A stretch of 64,000 nucleotides of DNA from Rhyzopertha dominica (Eukaryota > Arthropoda > Insecta > Coleoptera > Bostrichidae), in assembly GCA_025024175.1 (NCBI GenBank), contig QCXZ01000086.1, positions 14,784,245 to 14,848,244 of the forward strand. Reading direction: 5' to 3'. A program made the position numbers and the translations under genes. Below are positions 1 through 11,292 of this stretch, piece after piece; within the stretch, counting starts at the first letter, position 1; every line of letters starts with the position of its first letter. A model generated the notes under the pieces. That model was not told the DNA's origin. It did not search any database and saw nothing but the letters and a program-made list of their open reading frames with translations.

Positions 1-925
1 ATAATTTAGAACAAGCTTTGCTAGCAACAAGTGCTGCAGAATGACAGATGCAAGGTATTACAATTAAACTTGGAACATCAGCTTCTAATCGTGTTTTGAA
101 AGAATTGTTTTTGCCTAACATAACTGCTGCATTATCAGAAGCTAAACCAATAATGTTTTCTAAAGGTATTTCTTTAGCACCAAGACAATTTTTAAAATTA
201 TTGTATAAACTCTCGGCAGAAGTGTCCCTTGCATCCAGTGTAATTAATTCTAATAGCCGGTCATTATTTTTTCCATTATAAACATATTTCACTACAACAC
301 ACAAAAGTTTATTGGCAGATATATCTATACTTTTGTCAATAAGTATACTAAATTTATGTGTCTTTAGTACTGCTGTTAAATCCATTATTTCCTTTTGCGC
401 AATTACGTTTTTAATTATGTTAGTAGCTTTTGTTCTACCTAACTGTACATCTTTCAAAATTGGCGAATCCCCAAAACATTCCTTCAAGACCGGAACAAGA
501 TGGTCGACAATTTGAAACGCTACGTTGTGGTGAGCAAAAAAATTTGCTAACTTGATTTCAGCATTTGACACCTTCCTTTTGTGGACTGTATTTACTTGTA
601 CATATGAATCCATGGAGCGTATATTTTTGCTTTTCTTTACATTCTTCTGGTGCTTTTGAGTCGCTGCATGCTTCTCTAGATCCGATTTACCACATTTTAG
701 TGTTGCATTACAAGCAATGCACAAACAAGTAACATTACTTGACGTATTTGGTTTTAAACAACCTTTAAAAATTGGGATGTGCATCCATTCCTCTCGAAAT
801 TTTTGAATTGGTACTTTTGTCTCCTGCTTTATTTTTTTTGCCCTTGAAGTTGATGGATTTTGGCTAAAAAGTTGTTATGTCTGTTAATACAAGAAAAAAT
901 AAATAAAATTTGCTTACATTTCCAT
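1..925 (-). CDS. hAT-superfamily transposase with BED-like zinc finger (partial, runs off left edge)
   Basis: The frame is open for about 290 residues. I place the start at the ATG at 925-923. A putative 54-bp intron follows (917-864 on the minus strand, GTAAGC donor, TTTTTAG acceptor), and its phase joins the two exons in frame. The N-terminal part has a basic stretch and then a BED-like Cys2...His2 cluster (CLCIAC, later LEKHAATQKH). Further on are two acidic motifs expected of a hAT RNase H-fold catalytic domain: LIDKSIDIS (usual family form is DESTD-like, so the D is kept) and GLASDNAAVMLG. CHSAAL near the edge matches the conserved Cys-His motif of this group. The resemblance is to the BED/DUF4371-type transposases of arthropod genomes. 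I saw no internal stop. The C-terminal dimerisation domain lies outside the window. It could be a live transposase or a domesticated copy. Confidence 0.8.
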
Positions 926-1387
926 CTCGGAAACACTTTCACTTTCTGAACTACTCAGGCTGAATTATGTATTAAATTTACTAGTTTATTGTCACTTTAC
1001 TACTTAACTTCATATAGATAAACTCGATTTAACCGACAACCCCTTCTCGCTTTAACGAAATAATAAATCCGTTACAAAATTCGAATAACGCGGAACGGGT
1101 ACTGGTTATTACCACGACGCTGTTGTGTTGGTTGTACAACTAACGTTACATAGATGGCGCAGCATACGAAAAAACAAAATTGGTTGCAGCTAAATGCAAG
1201 TTTTAATAAATTTACTTGTACACGTAAAAGAAAAATGTGACAGATTTATATTTTGTATTAATATTACGAGTAGTGTATATTATTTGTAATACTGAAAATT
1301 CCCCATAATGAGCCAAAAATTCCCTTAATCCCTATTCTTTAAAAAATCCCCATAAATAGGGAAAAATTCCCTAATCTGGCATCACTG
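926..1387 (-). mobile_element. 5' non-coding end of the hAT element with candidate terminal repeat
   Basis: This is the non-coding stretch between the transposase start and a candidate element end. Read on the minus strand, the outer end is CAGTGATGCCAGATTAGGG (1387-1369), followed by runs of AATTTTTCCC and ATGGGGATTTTT that form small subterminal inverted repeats. CAG(T)G-type ends are usual for hAT elements. Similar ends occur at 40974-40993 and 41028-41045. The opposite terminus is outside the window, so the boundary is an inference. Confidence 0.5.
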
Positions 1388-1569
1388 CTTGACGCTGTCC
1401 TGAGCGTTGCACTTATAACGGAAGAAGAAAGGTGGGGAGTCCTGTTCTGACTGGTGGGGCTGCCTGCGCGCGCTGCGGTCTGGAAATAAAGAAATTTTGT
1501 CGGGAAGGAAAGAAAAAAGACGGTTTACGGCGGTCCGGGGTTTTTATTTTACAGCCGGTAGATTACATG
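1388..1569. other. Non-coding, GC-richer spacer at the 3' end of the Gypsy remnant
   Basis: No gene is visible. Base composition shifts abruptly from AT-rich to GC-richer at about 1388, which fits entry into the minus-strand Gypsy remnant. It may hold part of the 3' untranslated region or LTR of that element, but I found no matching LTR elsewhere. Confidence 0.3.
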
Positions 1570-2200
1570 TCATTTTAATCCAAATTTAAATCTGAAGCGT
1601 TTCGCCTTCGGCCACCCGTCGGGGATATGATGTTGCACGGCCTCCTGGAGCTCGCGGGGCCATTCTACGAACGGCTGCTCTTTGGCGTCTAACCGAGCGG
1701 CTAGACGNGATGGAAGGACGGCTGGTGGTCCGGCGGATGCGGTCGGCGGCNTGATTGCGGCGGAATCTTCCGGAGGGGCGGCGGTGATGACGGAAGTCTC
1801 GAGGCCGGGGACCTCGGTGACGGCCGGTGGTTGCATGACGGACGGACTGGCTTCGGGGACACGGCTGCATCCCGAAGGGACGGGACGAGGCTGAGTCCGC
1901 TTACGCACCACTGCGTCCCAGAGGGCGGTGTCTGCGGTGGTGCGGGTCTCCTTGGGTTTTTTGTTTGGTCCCTGGTCTCCCGTCTCGTCGGCCGTCCTTT
2001 TCCCGAGGGTTTTAGTCCCCTTAGTGGTGGATGGTCGCCATTCCTCCTTGGCCAGGATCTTGGCGATCCTGGTCCGGGTGTATTCTTGGGCGGGCCGGAG
2101 ATTTACGACCTTTTTGGCAGGAGGGTGTATCAGGGCGGAACGATGATTCGGCATCCTGTGGGGATAAGTACATTTTAAGGTCCGTTACGTGAATTCGGGG
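1570..2200 (-). pseudogene. C-terminal tail ORF of the Gypsy pol remnant, function unknown
   Basis: A 194-codon open frame (2154-1570) rich in Pro, Thr, Ala, Arg and Lys, with basic clusters (KKVVNLR, NKKPKE), ending in KAKRFRFKFGLK. It lies directly downstream of the integrase GPY/F-like region but in another frame, so it is either a frameshifted pol tail or a separate small ORF. No catalytic motif is visible. The GC-rich codon usage matches the rest of the Gypsy remnant and not the AT-rich surroundings. Two N bases interrupt the translation. I assign it to the element by position and composition only. Confidence 0.4.
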
Positions 2201-3519
2201 TATTATCTTGCCGCTTGCATCATTTCAAATTATACCCGATCGGTGTTAGGACGCGGTAAATGGTATACGGCCTGGAAAATTTTGGCGCAAGCTTTAGTGG
2301 CAAACCCCTGTGACCCGGAAGAGAGCGCATGCTCTCGCTTTAGGACCTTGTCCCTGACCCAGCATCGCCATTCCCGCCGCCTAAAATTATAGTGGTGGCT
2401 CTGGGCGGTGAAGGCGCGCGGTCGTGGCCCTGATACGGAACCTAATGGAACTTGGTGCCGGGTTAGCCTTCGGGAAGTCATCCTTCGGGGGTGGGTCCGT
2501 CTGCTCGACGTGGACTGTTCGAACGAGGCCTCTCTTTTCCTCGTTGGCCTTCTGGGCTCTGTCGGGCAGTCGCACTTACTGGACATGATGCCTATTGTTC
2601 CACATCGGGAACAGAAAAGCATCGGTGGGTGCAAGCAGCCATTGCGTCGGTGACCTAACTCGCCACATCGCCAGCATTGGTCCCGCTGAATAGGGATCCT
2701 TTGGCTGGTCTTGGAGGGCGTAGTCTTCGGATGCTCGGCTTGGGAGCTTTCTTCCGTTGCAGGTTGGGGTCGGTCGGTGTTGACGGGCTTCCACCGGTTG
2801 CGGTTTGCCGTTCGCTGAAGCAGTCCGTGTGGCCTCTGCAGTGAAATTTTAACACCCTGACAGTGCTGGCATCTACGGACGTACTTTACGGCGTCCCGGA
2901 ACATTCCTGGCCAGTAATATTGCTGGGCCAGTCGGGATATCGTCCCGGATATCCCTAAATGTCCGGCGGTCGGTGCGTCGTGGTTCTTTTCTAACACACG
3001 ACGGCGGAGAGGTTTTGGTACGCATAGTTTCCATGGATCCGACNGTTCTTCGTCTTTCAACTGGTTATCGAAGAAGTGACGGTATAGCCGGTGGTTGATA
3101 ATGCGGTAGTCGGGGAACTGATCTGAGTGTTGTTGGACCTCGGTGATCCGGCGTCTGTACCAAGTGCAGTCATCGTTGGCAGGTTCTTCCTTGCTGGTTA
3201 CATCGGTTACTCCAGTGTCGATAGCGGGTAGTGGATCCCTTGAGAGCGTGTCGGCCACTTTGTTGAGGACTCCCTTACGGTACTTAATGTCGAAGTCATA
3301 TTGCTGGAGGAATATACTCCAGCGGGCTAGTCGGCCGGCCGGGCTTTTAATGGCATGGAGCCATTTCAGTAACTGGTGGTCGGAGACTACTGTAAACTTG
3401 TATCCCTCCAGGTATGGTCGCATTTCTTCGATGCCCCATACGATAGCGAGACATTCCTTCTCAGTCACGGAGTAATTTCGCTCGGCGGGATTCAAAGTAC
3501 GGCTGGCGTAGGCTATCAT
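2190..3519 (-). pseudogene. Gypsy pol: RNase H + integrase HHCC + gag-like zinc knuckles + integrase GPY/F tail (chimeric)
   Basis: One uninterrupted 429-codon frame (3519-2230). Residues 1-95 are RNase H (YSVTEKECLAIVW, SDHQLLKWL, VADTLSRDP). Residues 180-220 are the integrase zinc-binding HHCC module (H180, H187, C217, C220; YYWPGMF). Instead of the expected DDE core, residues from about 236 become basic and Pro/Thr-rich and include CWRCGELGHRRNGC (282-295), a canonical CCHC gag knuckle, and a second knuckle (303-316) that has lost its His. From about residue 388 (VRDKVLKREHAL) the sequence matches the part before the integrase GPY/F module. A frameshift after GFATK moves LAPKF..PYTIYRV into another frame, down to about 2190. 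The element therefore lacks integrase catalytic residues and cannot be autonomous. Confidence 0.8.
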
Positions 3520-4762
3520 CTTATCGCCTTCCTCGGTTGTCTGTGTCAGGGCGGCGCCAATGCCATAATCGGAGGCAGCTGTCTGCAGCGTGAATGGTCG
3601 GGTAAAATCCGGACGGGCCAGGACTGGGGCTGGGTCAGCTTTTGTTTCACGGAGTGAAAGGCTTGCTCCTGCGCCTCAGTCCAATCCCACGGTTGTTTTT
3701 TGCGTAATAGCCGGGTGAGCGGAGCCACTAACTGGGAAAAAGACGGAATAAATCGTCTGTATCATGAGGCTACGCTCAAAAAGCGTCGTAATCTCCTTAC
3801 ATTTGTCGGCGCTGGTATATTGCGGATGGCCTCGACTTTCTCGGGGTCGGTCTGGATGCTTCCTTTGTTAACGACATGTCCCAGGTATTTTATAGACTTT
3901 TTACAGAAGTGACACTTCTCGGGATTGATCCTCTACTTGGCTGCTCGCAGGCGTCGATAAACTTCTTGCAGGTGACGGAGGTGCTCCTCGAAGGTCTTCC
4001 CTAAGATGATTATGTCATCCAAGTAAGCAAATGCAAACGGTTCCATTTCTGGGCCTATTATCGTATCGAGTAGTCTCTGAAATGTGGCCGGAGCGGAATG
4101 GAGGCCGAATGGTAAGACCTTGAAATGAAATAGGCCTCTGCCTGCTACGGTAAAGGCGGTGACGGGTCTACTCTCTTTGGACAACGGGATCTGCCAATAG
4201 CCTTGCTTGAGGTCCAGGCTGGAGATGTAGCGCGCTTCTCCCAAACGGTCCAAGATAGCGATGATATATGGTAATGGATATGCATCCTTCTCGGAAACCT
4301 TGCGGAAGTCAATGCAGAACCNGGGGGTGCCGTCTTTCTTCTTAACGATCACGATCGGCGAACTCCATGGGCTNGTCGATGGTTCNATTATGCCCTCTTT
4401 CAGCATCCGGTCAACTTCGGTATTGAGTACCTCCTGCATTTTAGGATTCTGCCGTCGGTATCGTTGTTTGATCGGTGTCGTGGTTGTTACCCTGATACGG
4501 TGGTGGACCATGTCCGTGGGTCCTCTCACTTGCTCGAACAATGGCAGTTCTTCGGCGAGGAAGGTCTCAAGTTGGCGGGGTTCGGACGGTGTTAGCGGAT
4601 GTGAGTTCGGGACGGAAACGGTGTTGTTCTCTGTGTTGGTACGGCTGTCTTCGTTGGGCGGTCGGAGGGACACGATGCGATTTCGATGGAATACGAAACC
4701 TGACTGGAAATTCGTATGCAAATTCATGGTTTGTAGGAAATCCATCCCATATACTAAGCAAC
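3520..4762 (-). pseudogene. Gypsy reverse transcriptase remnant
   Basis: The frame from 4745 to 3933 carries a Ty3/Gypsy reverse transcriptase: PWSSPIVIVKKKDGTP, FCIDFRKVSEKDAYPLP, SLDLKQGYWQIPL, VLPFGLHSAPATFQRL and the catalytic YLDD box. A TAG stop at the connection (RRLRAAK*RINPEKCHFCK) and at least one frameshift between about 3930 and 3520 break the thumb and connection region, where GHVV-like and PLTRLLRKKQPW pieces remain in other frames. Three N bases fall in the RT core. Upstream coding (protease and proper gag) is absent: the sequence changes at about 4763 to an unrelated plus-strand element, so this is a truncated copy. Confidence 0.85.
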
Positions 4763-5185
4763 ATGGCGTCAGGTCAGGACATAATGTGCCAGAGCTGTTT
4801 AGAAATAGTCAAAGAGAAATATCTTAAGTGCGGAAATTGTTATGAAAGAGGCATACATCATGCGTGTAGCCCCTTTAAAGCCAGTGAGTTGAAGTTCATT
4901 GAAAACAACGCAAGTTTAACATGGAATTGTGACAAGTTCATCAACCATAACCTAAATGAGGATCGAATGAAGATGAGTAACAGTACCTTTAATGCTATTG
5001 CTGAACTGAAATCACAAATGGGCAACTGCATTACACATATACAGAAACTCGAAGGCTTAATCAGAGAACAGAACATAAAATTGGAAAAGCTTCAGACCGG
5101 AAGTGAGGTCAGTAACACCTTGACCAAAGAAGACAATATTTCTGCTAGTATTAATAACGCGGGTATCTACAAGACTAGAGCTTAA
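4763..5185 (+). pseudogene. PHD-finger-like N-terminus of a non-LTR retrotransposon ORF1
   Basis: The ATG at 4763 opens 140 codons. The N-terminus is a PHD-like cysteine cluster: CQSC, CGNC, HHAC and a final W-N-C whose partner cysteine is missing (WNCDKF where WxCxxC is usual). It is followed by a coiled-coil-like stretch (IAELKSQMGNC, LIREQNIKLEKL). PHD modules at the start of ORF1 are known from CR1/jockey-like LINEs, so I assign it to such an ORF1. The frame ends at TAA 5183-5185, and a continuation of similar composition can be followed to about 5357 with a further stop. No ORF2 lies downstream. The junction with the Gypsy remnant at 4763 is abrupt. Confidence 0.55.
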
Positions 5186-6527
5186 CTAAAATCTAAATCT
5201 GCACACTCAAACACAGAAGGCGCGGCAGTGGGGCTTCCAGTAGCAACAATAGACAACAGAAATAATACACCCATAGTATCCTTGGATAGGCAACAGATAG
5301 AGAATAGCAATAAAAACGAGACATGCATTCCAATCTCTGAAGGAAAGCAAAAATAGCGATTTTGGAAGTATTTTAATTTCGATTGAAGCGTCTATAATTT
5401 ACAAGAATTACCATCGTCTACGTATGTCTTCGGAAACATGTAATCGTGTACATTCTAGAGTGATAAATGAATAGGAAAATACATTTGAAACTGTGATAGA
5501 GGCCGCGAAGCAGGAAGCGCTATTATGATTTACGAAATATTTTGCGCATACTGCTACCAAGGAAATTCTTATAGAGGCAAACCACACGTGTTAAAAATAT
5601 ATACATTCAGGATTCTCAAATAATACGGACTGTGAAATTTAATAGATGGTTTTTGGCTAAGTATTAAAATGTTTGGGATAAAATGCAATATTATAAATGG
5701 GGGTGAAGACAGTAGTACATACAAGAAAATTATTGAAATTAGACCTTACAATAACTTCAGAGTTGAAAAATTGAATGTAGAAATCACTTACTCAGATATT
5801 TTCTCAATAAATTTAGCGAGCGATACTGCATATGCTTTGCAGAACCGAAAATTATTAGACCAAAATATGGCTCTTATGAGAAAGGATATAAAACTGGCAA
5901 TAAAATATACAGAAAAAAATTAAGCTCAAGCTTAATAATTCATAATTCATGAACATTAAGATAATTTGATGATAACAGTTAATTTTTAGTATATTTTTGT
6001 CAATAAAAAGGAATGAACATAATCTTTTACAGGCAGTTAAATAAAACATTCTAAAAACAAATACAAATACGCTCGACACTTGTAATTTGAAGTTGATAAC
6101 AACGTTTTCACTCGATTGCAGCAAAAGTCGTCGGCGTCGGTGGGAAAAGAATAAATTTGTCAATTGAGATTTATATTGCATAGGCAGTTATTCGGTAAAA
6201 TGAGAAAATAATTCGCCATGTTAAGACGGTTAAGTAGATAAAACGTCAACAAATACTTTGAAAGAAAAATGTGAGATTTATAATAGTTGGTAAGTTAAAG
6301 AGAATACAAAAAATTGCGAGTATGAACAAAACTATCAACAAACAAACTTCATCAACTACTTTGACAAACAAACTTAAGCATATATTCTAGACAATTAAAT
6401 AATGAGTAAATATTTTAATAGTTCTTGACCATCTTGAATAATAATTTAAATAAGTACTTCAATTTTAACAAATATCAAGCAATTGATCAAATTTCAAGCT
6501 ATTTGGACTGATCAGCCTGGAAAAAAT
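5186..6527. other. AT-rich region without a recognisable gene; one short ORF
   Basis: Apart from the ORF1 continuation to about 5357, the only notable open frame is 5669-5923 (+, 84 codons). It is Asn/Lys/Ile-rich, contains NLASDTAYALQNRKLLDQN, and has no motif I recognise. It may be the tail of the same LINE ORF1 or chance. The stretch before 6528 presumably includes the 5' untranslated region and terminus of the P-element-like transposon, but I could not identify its terminal repeat. Confidence 0.3.
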
Positions 6528-6651
6528 ATGTCTGGAAGTAAGTGCGAGTATTTCAAATGTGGGAAAAGTAAACGAACACATCCCACTTCAAAATTTTTCC
6601 ACTTTCCTACCAAAGATGATCTATGCTGCAGACAGTGGGTGATTAATTCAG

Positions 6652-7721
6652 GTGAGTTCAAGATAACTATATATCCGTTTTGTAATATCTACTATTATCA
6701 CTTCATGTGAATTTCAGTACATCAAACAATGAACTGATATTAGTAGATATACATAAATTTATATGTCCGTAATGCATATCTTTGTCTTTTGTCTGAAAAT
6801 ATATTAGAAATGACACTCCACATTAATTCTTAGTTTATCCTGATATTATTCTAACGTTACCTTCTTCTTTATTGTACATCCAGAGGTAATCAATCAGTGC
6901 CGTGTTATCATTTAATTCAGTTCTATAGCTATCTCAGCAAACTTTTGTAAAGTTATAAACTGCACTTTTATGTGGGCAGTTTTAACATTGTTTGTTTTCA
7001 TAATTGCTTACAGAAATAACTAGATAGTGCTGAAAAACTGATTTTGTAAAATTTTTCAAACTTCTCATATTCTTATTATTAGTAGCAGTACAAGACAAAA
7101 GTTGTAGATAGATAATCATGGTCTGAATAAAACAGTGCCGCTTATTTCTTCATGCAGATTGTCGTTTAAGATGAAACCATTGTTGTTACTTCATAGTTCA
7201 GAGCAGGCTACACTTGCAAGTTATTTGATATATAATACATAAGTACCGATAGCATCAATTAAAAAAGGAAAAGAAATTTTTTAAATTGGAACATAGAATT
7301 TTCAATGAAGCCATACCCCATTATGATTTCCTTAAAATAAATACAAGTTTGTGTCATACTTATCTCGAAAAGGACAGTTTGTACAAAAAAAACAACACTG
7401 ATTTATTCGTACTATTATTACCCACAACTTCTTTGCAGTTTTTTGTGTGACAATAATAATAAAAAATTATGAGTAGTTAAAAATCATACAAAATCAGTTT
7501 TTTTTCATAATATCTACTATCATTGTGTGACACACATATGTATCTATTAACTTCCGGAATTTAATATGCGTACCTACACAAAAATCAATATGTGCCATAT
7601 CCTATCTTTTTAAATAACTGTTTAAATTAATCGTTGGGAATCGCTGGTTAGGCACTATACATCGTTTAACTTTTAATGCTTATACATAGAAAAACCTACC
7701 TAATTTAAAATACATTTGTAG
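6652..7721 (+). other. Intron splitting the THAP domain
   Basis: The donor is G|GTGAGT after codon Ser-Gly, and the acceptor is ACATTTGTAG|GC. The phase joins exactly to continue the THAP domain (VINS-G-NPSLIY), which strongly supports a real 1,070-bp intron. It is AT-rich and contains no other gene. Confidence 0.75.
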
Positions 7722-8899
7722 GCAACCCAAGTTTGATTTATCTTTCGCTGAAGCAACTTGGAACAAAGTTTATCTGCGACCAACATTTCGATAGTGATGC
7801 TTATAAGACACCAGCAAAAACACGACTAAAGCAGAATGCAGTTCCAATTTCTTACAAGCATGGTTCATCACCAAGTGATCAGTTAAAAGTCAGAACGCCA
7901 ATAAAAACCTATAGTAGAAAGGAAATACCTAGTATATTACCCAGTCATATGTCTCCATCAACAAGTGGACAAAGTGAATTAAACATCACACCGACATCTG
8001 TAAAATGGCTTTTTGAGATTGTAGATATGCCCGCATCTCCTGCAACAGAGAATAAAAGAAGAGTACGGAGACGTCTTTACGATGCTATGGAAAGCGATAC
8101 TCCAAAAAAGAAACGCTTAATATCTTCGCTGCAGGACATACAAAAAAAAATTAAAACACAAAAATGCAGAAATATATAAACTTCGTAAAAAACTACTTAA
8201 ACAAAAGAAGAAAATAACATTATATGACATGATTGCATCAACGCCCATTCCGTTTGGCCAAGCACGGACACTAGTAAATATGCAGCTGTTTCATACGAAG
8301 CATGCTCCATGGAATTCAGCACAAAAACAGTTTGCTTGTGGTTTGTTCTACAAATCACCATCAGCGTACAAATATCTGAGAAGAAACAATATTGTTCTTC
8401 CCAGACCCTCCACTGTGCGTAAATGGATGAATATTACGGCACTTAGGCCTGGTTATTCTAATGAACTATTGCATCAGNTAAAGGAAAAAGTCAAAACAAT
8501 GACAGAACGGGAAAAATATTGTTCAATTTGCTTTGACGAAATGTCGTTGATGAAGAAACTGGAATATTCTAAAACCATGGACTTAATAGAAGGTTTTGAA
8601 GATTTAGGACCTTTTGGAAGGACTGAAAAGCAGCTAATGAAGCAATGGTGTTCATGCTAAGAGGGTTATACAGTCAGTGGAAATTACCAATAATGTATGT
8701 TGTTGAATAGTTTAGGTGTGTCGAAAGAGAAACCATATTTTGAAATAGAAGAGCGTACAATTTATGTAATTTACGATGTTCCGCATTTATATAAGAGCAT
8801 ACGCAACAATTTGCTGAATGGTAATTACATTTTAGATGGAAATGTAATTACGTTTAGTGACATAAAAAAGACTTATGCCATTGACTGCAAATCACAAAG

Positions 8900-8907
8900 C
8901 TCTAGAG
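8900..8907. repeat. Target-site duplication (left) of the nested hAT
   Basis: CTCTAGAG is repeated exactly at 11540-11547, flanking the hAT termini. The 8-bp length is diagnostic of hAT insertion. Confidence 0.95.
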
Positions 8908-9215
8908 CAGCGGTCGGCAACCTTTTAGCTGTTAAGGGCCACATAGTGACAAAATTAAGTAAAAGCGGGCCGCACTTTTTATTTTTTAGTAGGTACCTAT
9001 ATTGATGTTATTAAAAATGCAAAGCACAAATATTTACTTTTACATTTTATTGATCATGATCTTTTCAAGTAGGAACAATGGCCAACAGATTATGATAAAA
9101 AGTAAATAATAACTGAAATAATTTTGTATACAATGAGGAGCAATGAGAAATAAAAATGAGAAAAATATACAGACAAATTAAATAAGAACTTTCTCTAACA
9201 TGCAAGTTAGTGTGA

Positions 9216-11013
9216 TTACTGAGGCTGTATTTCACTGGCTATTTGTGAAATATTTGCTTTCATGCTTGTCGTTGAAATTCGTAGAATGGCACTTAAATGC
9301 TCATCTGTGAGACGAGAACAATATTTATTTTTTCTGTAATTGAGAATTGAAAAAGTCTGCTCACATAAATAGGTGCTGCCAAAAATTGTTATTAATTGCT
9401 GAGAAAACTTTTTCAATTCATCAAAATTAGTCGATAAACTGCCGTAAAATTTAATAAGATTATTAATTTCACAGAAAGAGTTTTTAAGAGTGTCATTGGA
9501 TTGCAGATCAATTACATTCATTTGCAAATTACTTGGTACATCTTCAACATCACATTGTAAAGGGTTTACAAAAATCTTCAGCTTGTCAGAAACCTTATCG
9601 AAGTCACTAAATGTGTCGTCGAACTGATTCTGCAGTTGAATTAAAACGCATTTCATTTTATCATTTTTCCAATTAAAATTTATTCCAGCTTCCTCCACAG
9701 CTCTTTTACAATTCGGGAAATGGTCCAGCTTTTTCTCGTCAATATGTTTTAAGAAGAGTTTGCTTCTCATTTGGAATGCTTTTACATCTGTGTGCATATC
9801 TGATATTAATTTGTTCTTTCCTTGAAGCTTCGTGTTCAGCATATTTAACTCATGAGTTAAATCTGTCAAAAATCCAAGGTCTATTAACCATTGAGGATTT
9901 GTAAGCTGTGGGACAGATTCACCTTTTCCGCCCATAAAAGTGTTAATTTTTTTTCTTAGATCAAAAAATCATTTCAGTACTGCACCTCTGCTTAACCACC
10001 TCACTGCAGAATAATACAGGACATCTCGGTGATCTGCTTCCATATCTTTCCGAAACTGCTGAAATTGCGGTGTGTCAGGCCATTTTTTCTGATGTAATTT
10101 ACAGTAGATATCACGATGTCCATTAGCTCTTTCCATTCAATAACTTTGCAGCATAATGCTTCTTGGTTGACAATACAATGAAAAAATTAAGGGTTATCAC
10201 AACCTATCTCTGCCAGTTTAGTTTTAATTCTGCCAACCAGGCCCTTGTTTTGCCCGCTCATGTTTCTGCCACCATCAGTTGTAACGCTCACCAGTTTTGC
10301 CCATGGTAATTGCATTGACACTAACGCTTGTTCTAAGTGGCTAAATAAATCTTCCCCTGTAGTTGTTCCTTTCAAGCTGCATAACTGCAAAAGCTCCTCA
10401 TAAACATTAAAGTTCTCGTCAATCCCCCGAACAAATATTAGTAGCTTCGCAGTATCTAAAACGTCATTACTTTCGTCGATAGCTAAAGAGAGCCATTCAA
10501 ATATTTGTGCCTTTTCCTGAAGTTGCTGGCATAAATTGTTTCCCAAATCTTCAGTACGCCGGGTACACGTTCGGGCAGATAGACAAATATCTTCAAATAT
10601 TTTTTTCTGATTCGGACACTCCTCTTCAGCCATAACTAAAGCACACTGTTTTACTAGTTCGCTATCAGTAAACGGTCGGCCAGATTTTGCAAGAATTTCT
10701 GCTACCCTTAAACTAGCACGTACACCAGATTCATTACTTTGAACTTGAACCTTAAAAACATTTTGTTGGTTCTTTACTGACGATTTCAGGGCGTTAATTT
10801 TATTTTGTCGCAAATCACCCACAAGACATGCAAATTTTGCTTTATGCTCGGTGTCATAATGGCGTTTTAGATTATATTCTTTTTTAACTGCAATAGTTTT
10901 TTGGCATATTAGGCACAGCGGTTTTCCTCTAATCAATAAAAAAAATATAAATCTGTCCATGCATCGTTAAAGGCTCTATTTTCTTCCAATAACTTCCTTT
11001 TCTTTGAAGCCAT
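9216..11013 (-). pseudogene. Transposase of the nested hAT (GTF2IRD2/ZBED5-like BED-hAT), broken
   Basis: It starts at MASKKRKLLEEN (11013), typical of this hAT group. The BED-type finger follows (CLIC ... HYDTEH), after a frameshift near 10940. The catalytic region shows SLAIDESNDV (first Asp) and SVTTDGGRNMSG (second Asp). The C-terminal dimerisation domain (9935-9216) has ITIFGSTYLCEQTFSILNYRK with the third acidic residue. Between them the frame is broken by TAA (10189-10187), a frameshift near 10070, and TGA (9971-9969), where a conserved Arg is expected and CpG decay is a likely cause. About 600 residues in total, normal for the family. No longer functional. Confidence 0.9.
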
Positions 11014-11292
11014 CACACAGTTATAAGAACTATCAACCGAAGTAAATTCTGCAATAATAGAGTTCAATTGTGTTGAACACTTGCTATTTAGCTTTGCAAA
11101 AAGCGTTGTGTGATGGAAAAACACACACACACTTACCTAACGAAATTCAAAACAAAATGATTGCGTCGCCGCAGATGCATTTAACAAAAATAACTCGACA
11201 CGCTTCACTCGATCGTCCAGTAAGTTTGACGCGTGGGTTGCACTTGTTAGCTGATGACAGAATACAAGGTAAGGTTTGGCATATTGATTATT

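Larger units (their letters stand above)
6528..8907 (+). pseudogene. P-element/THAP9-like transposase, 5' portion (THAP domain, intron, catalytic motifs 1 and 2)
   Basis: Exon 1 (6528-6651) starts with the ATG just before SGSKCEYFKCG, as THAP domains do. After an intron, exon 2 (from 7722) supplies FICDQHF and NAVPI. Together they give the C-x4-C ... C-x2-H zinc module and the AVPxxx box of a THAP DNA-binding domain. A basic, coiled-coil-like region follows (YKLRKKLLKQKKK), reached by a frameshift in A-rich sequence near 8140-8165. The RNase H-fold domain has CFDEMSL (first catalytic Asp, 8535) and YDVPHLYKSIRNNLL (second Asp, 8775). A frameshift near 8640 and a TAG near 8707 break the frame, and sequence between these motifs appears shortened. 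The gene is then cut by a hAT insertion and resumes at 11540. Confidence 0.85.

Noticed and set aside
1682..2178. Plus-strand frames opposite the Gypsy tail
   Set aside because: Shadows of the GC-rich minus-strand coding sequence, with no motif.
9005..9200. Extra gene at the left end of the nested hAT
   Set aside because: It is the untranslated 3' flank of the hAT transposase on the opposite strand. The plus-strand frame simply runs on from the interrupted P-type gene into the hAT.
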